6,887 nt of DNA from Burkholderiaceae bacterium (GTDB taxonomy: Bacteria; Pseudomonadota; Gammaproteobacteria; Burkholderiales; Burkholderiaceae_C), in NCBI GenBank assembly GCA_031256125.1, contig JAIRRE010000280.1, positions 1 to 6,887 of the forward strand, in the 5' to 3' direction. The notes beneath the pieces are model-generated. The model had not been told where the DNA came from. It saw only the letters and a list, made by a program, of their open reading frames with translations, and searched no databases. Position 1 is the first letter of the stretch, and each line of letters opens with the position of its first letter. Of the stretch, positions 5,776-6,887 are shown piece after piece. Position numbers and translations under genes: made by a program.

Positions 5776-6887
5776 TTGCCCAAGGCGCGGCAACCCCATC
5801 GCATTCCTGGCTGGACGGGCTGGGCGTTGGCGTTTGCGCCTGCCGGCTGGGTGACGGGTACGGCGGTGCAGATTGGGCAACCGGCCTTGTGGGGGGCGGG
5901 GGCGTATGCGGCGCTGGCGGCTATCGGCGGCGTGTTGGCGGGGGTTGCATGGCTGGCCCGGCGGGGCAGCGGGAGAACATCATTAGCCGCGCTGGGATTG
6001 GGTGCGGCGTTGCTGGCGTTTGCCGTTGCCGGACTGCGCGCGGGGATGATGGCGGACAACCGCATTGCTTCCGCGCTGGAAGGGCGCGATTTGCTGGTGA
6101 CGGGCGTGATCGACCGGATGCCCGCGCGCGGCGCGGACGACTGGCGCTTTCCACTGACCGTTCGGCAAGCGCGGCTGCTGGAGCCTTCAGGCCGCCCCGG
6201 CGCGGCGGTGCGGCTGCCCGCACGGGTGCTGGTGAGCTGGTATGCCCACGGCTATGGGCGCGCGAATGTGGGGCCGGATGGGGCTGACAATGCGGCGGAG
6301 GATGAGAGCCTTGCGCCGTCGTCGCCACTGGTGGCGGGCCAGCGGTGGCGTTTTGCGCTGCGCCTGAAAGCGCCGCATGGCAACCGCAATCCGCACGGTT
6401 TCGATACCGAGTTGTGGCTGTGGGAGCAAGGCGTCGGCGCGACCGGCTACGTGCGCACGGGAACCAAAACCGGTTCCGTTACGCCGCAGTTGTTGGCTCC
6501 AGCCAGCGGCCATTGGATCGAGTGCGCGCGCCAGTGGACGCGCGAGCGCATCGCGGCCTATTCCATGGCCGGCGATGCGGCGGTTCAGCGCCGGGCAGGT
6601 ATCGTGACCGCGCTGGTGACAGGCGAGCAGTCCGCCATTACCGCCGAGGACTGGACGCTGTTTCGCATCGCCGGCGTGGCGCATCTGGTCATTATTTCCG
6701 GCCTGCACATCACCATGTTTGCCTGGTTGGCCTCGGCGGCGCTGGGCGGGCTGTGGCGCTGGCTGGCCCGGCGAAGCTCTCCGCTCCGCCGCAATGCCGC
6801 GCTGTGGCTGCCCGCGCCGGTGGCGGCGCGGGTGGGCGGCTTTGTCTGCGCGTTGCTGTATGCGTTGTTTAGCGGCTGGGGCGTACC
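5776..6887 (+). CDS. comEC: DNA internalization protein ComEC/Rec2, N-terminal part (runs off the window)
   Basis: Inner-membrane channel protein that carries single-stranded DNA into the cytoplasm during natural transformation. About 370 codons are in view and the frame is open to the last base; full members are roughly twice as long, so the rest of the Competence helices and the metallo-beta-lactamase-like domain lie beyond the edge. Hydrophobic segments at about 16-34, 36-60 and 70-92 form the N-terminal membrane part. A DUF4131/OB-like soluble region follows, from LRAGMMADNRIASALEGRDLL (about 87) to about 230, with NPHGFDTELWLWEQGVGATGYVR at 205-227. The Competence domain begins near 276 with IVTALVTGEQSAITAEDW and the signature HLVIISGLHITMFA at 303-316. 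The TTG start is the only one after the in-frame stops at 5746-5751 and has GGAGA 9 bases upstream. An acidic Gly/Ala/Ser-rich stretch near 165-182 looks like a loop insertion. Whether the protein is functional cannot be judged from half a gene. Confidence 0.9.
   Translation, partial: MPKARQPHRIPGWTGWALAFAPAGWVTGTAVQIGQPALWGAGAYAALAAIGGVLAGVAWLARRGSGRTSLAALGLGAALLAFAVAGLRAGMMADNRIASALEGRDLLVTGVIDRMPARGADDWRFPLTVRQARLLEPSGRPGAAVRLPARVLVSWYAHGYGRANVGPDGADNAAEDESLAPSSPLVAGQRWRFALRLKAPHGNRNPHGFDTELWLWEQGVGATGYVRTGTKTGSVTPQLLAPASGHWIECARQWTRERIAAYSMAGDAAVQRRAGIVTALVTGEQSAITAEDWTLFRIAGVAHLVIISGLHITMFAWLASAALGGLWRWLARRSSPLRRNAALWLPAPVAARVGGFVCALLYALFSGWGV

Noticed and set aside
5688..6287. Open frame of 199 codons on the + strand overlapping the start of comEC
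   Set aside because: Its composition is Gly/Cys/Arg-heavy and it lacks family similarity, while the other frame encodes clear ComEC sequence through the same bases. The first 30 codons, which precede comEC, look mildly protein-like but have no support.
6460..6477. Inverted repeat GGAACC / GGTTCC with a 6-base loop
   Set aside because: It lies inside conserved comEC coding sequence and is short enough to arise by chance; nothing suggests a regulatory role.
6345..6872. Open frame of 175 codons on the + strand inside comEC
   Set aside because: Out of frame with the conserved HLVIISGLHITMFA-containing ComEC frame; a shadow.

Overview
The window looks like chromosomal DNA of a proteobacterium, most likely a betaproteobacterium of the Burkholderiales/Alcaligenaceae type. 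That placement is inferred from the protein types (a BauA-like omega-aminotransferase, a DUF2269 membrane protein, a proteobacterial ComEC) and the fairly GC-rich coding sequence; no rRNA or other marker is present to confirm it. All six supported genes are on the + strand. No tRNA, rRNA, CRISPR array, transposase or phage gene was seen.

Left part (1-2248): an amino-acid ABC transporter permease (HisM/GlnP type) begins at the window edge. A 235-base, AT-richer spacer follows, holding only fragments of reading frame. Next is a full-length class III omega-amino acid:pyruvate aminotransferase very close to BauA. Together they suggest uptake and deamination of an amino acid or amine such as beta-alanine, but the matching ATPase, binding protein and semialdehyde dehydrogenase are not in view.

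Middle part (2249-5633): a 286-base spacer with two inverted repeats leads to a small four-helix membrane protein (DUF2269). Its stop codon sits in the loop of a perfect 11-bp hairpin. An AT-rich leader with a strong ribosome binding site precedes a saccharopine dehydrogenase-like NAD(P)-binding protein. Only 15 bases later comes a 12-helix MFS transporter of the sugar/metabolite:H+ symporter type. The last two are very probably one transcription unit, an oxidoreductase paired with a carrier, substrate unknown.

Right part (5634-6887): a 142-base spacer, then the 5' portion of comEC/rec2, the inner-membrane DNA-uptake channel of natural transformation. It most likely starts at a TTG codon with a good ribosome binding site and runs off the window edge.

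No clearly new multi-gene system was found. The points most worth a second look are the hairpin enclosing the DUF2269 stop codon, the possible remnant of a lost ATPase gene just after the permease, and the unassigned dehydrogenase-transporter pair.
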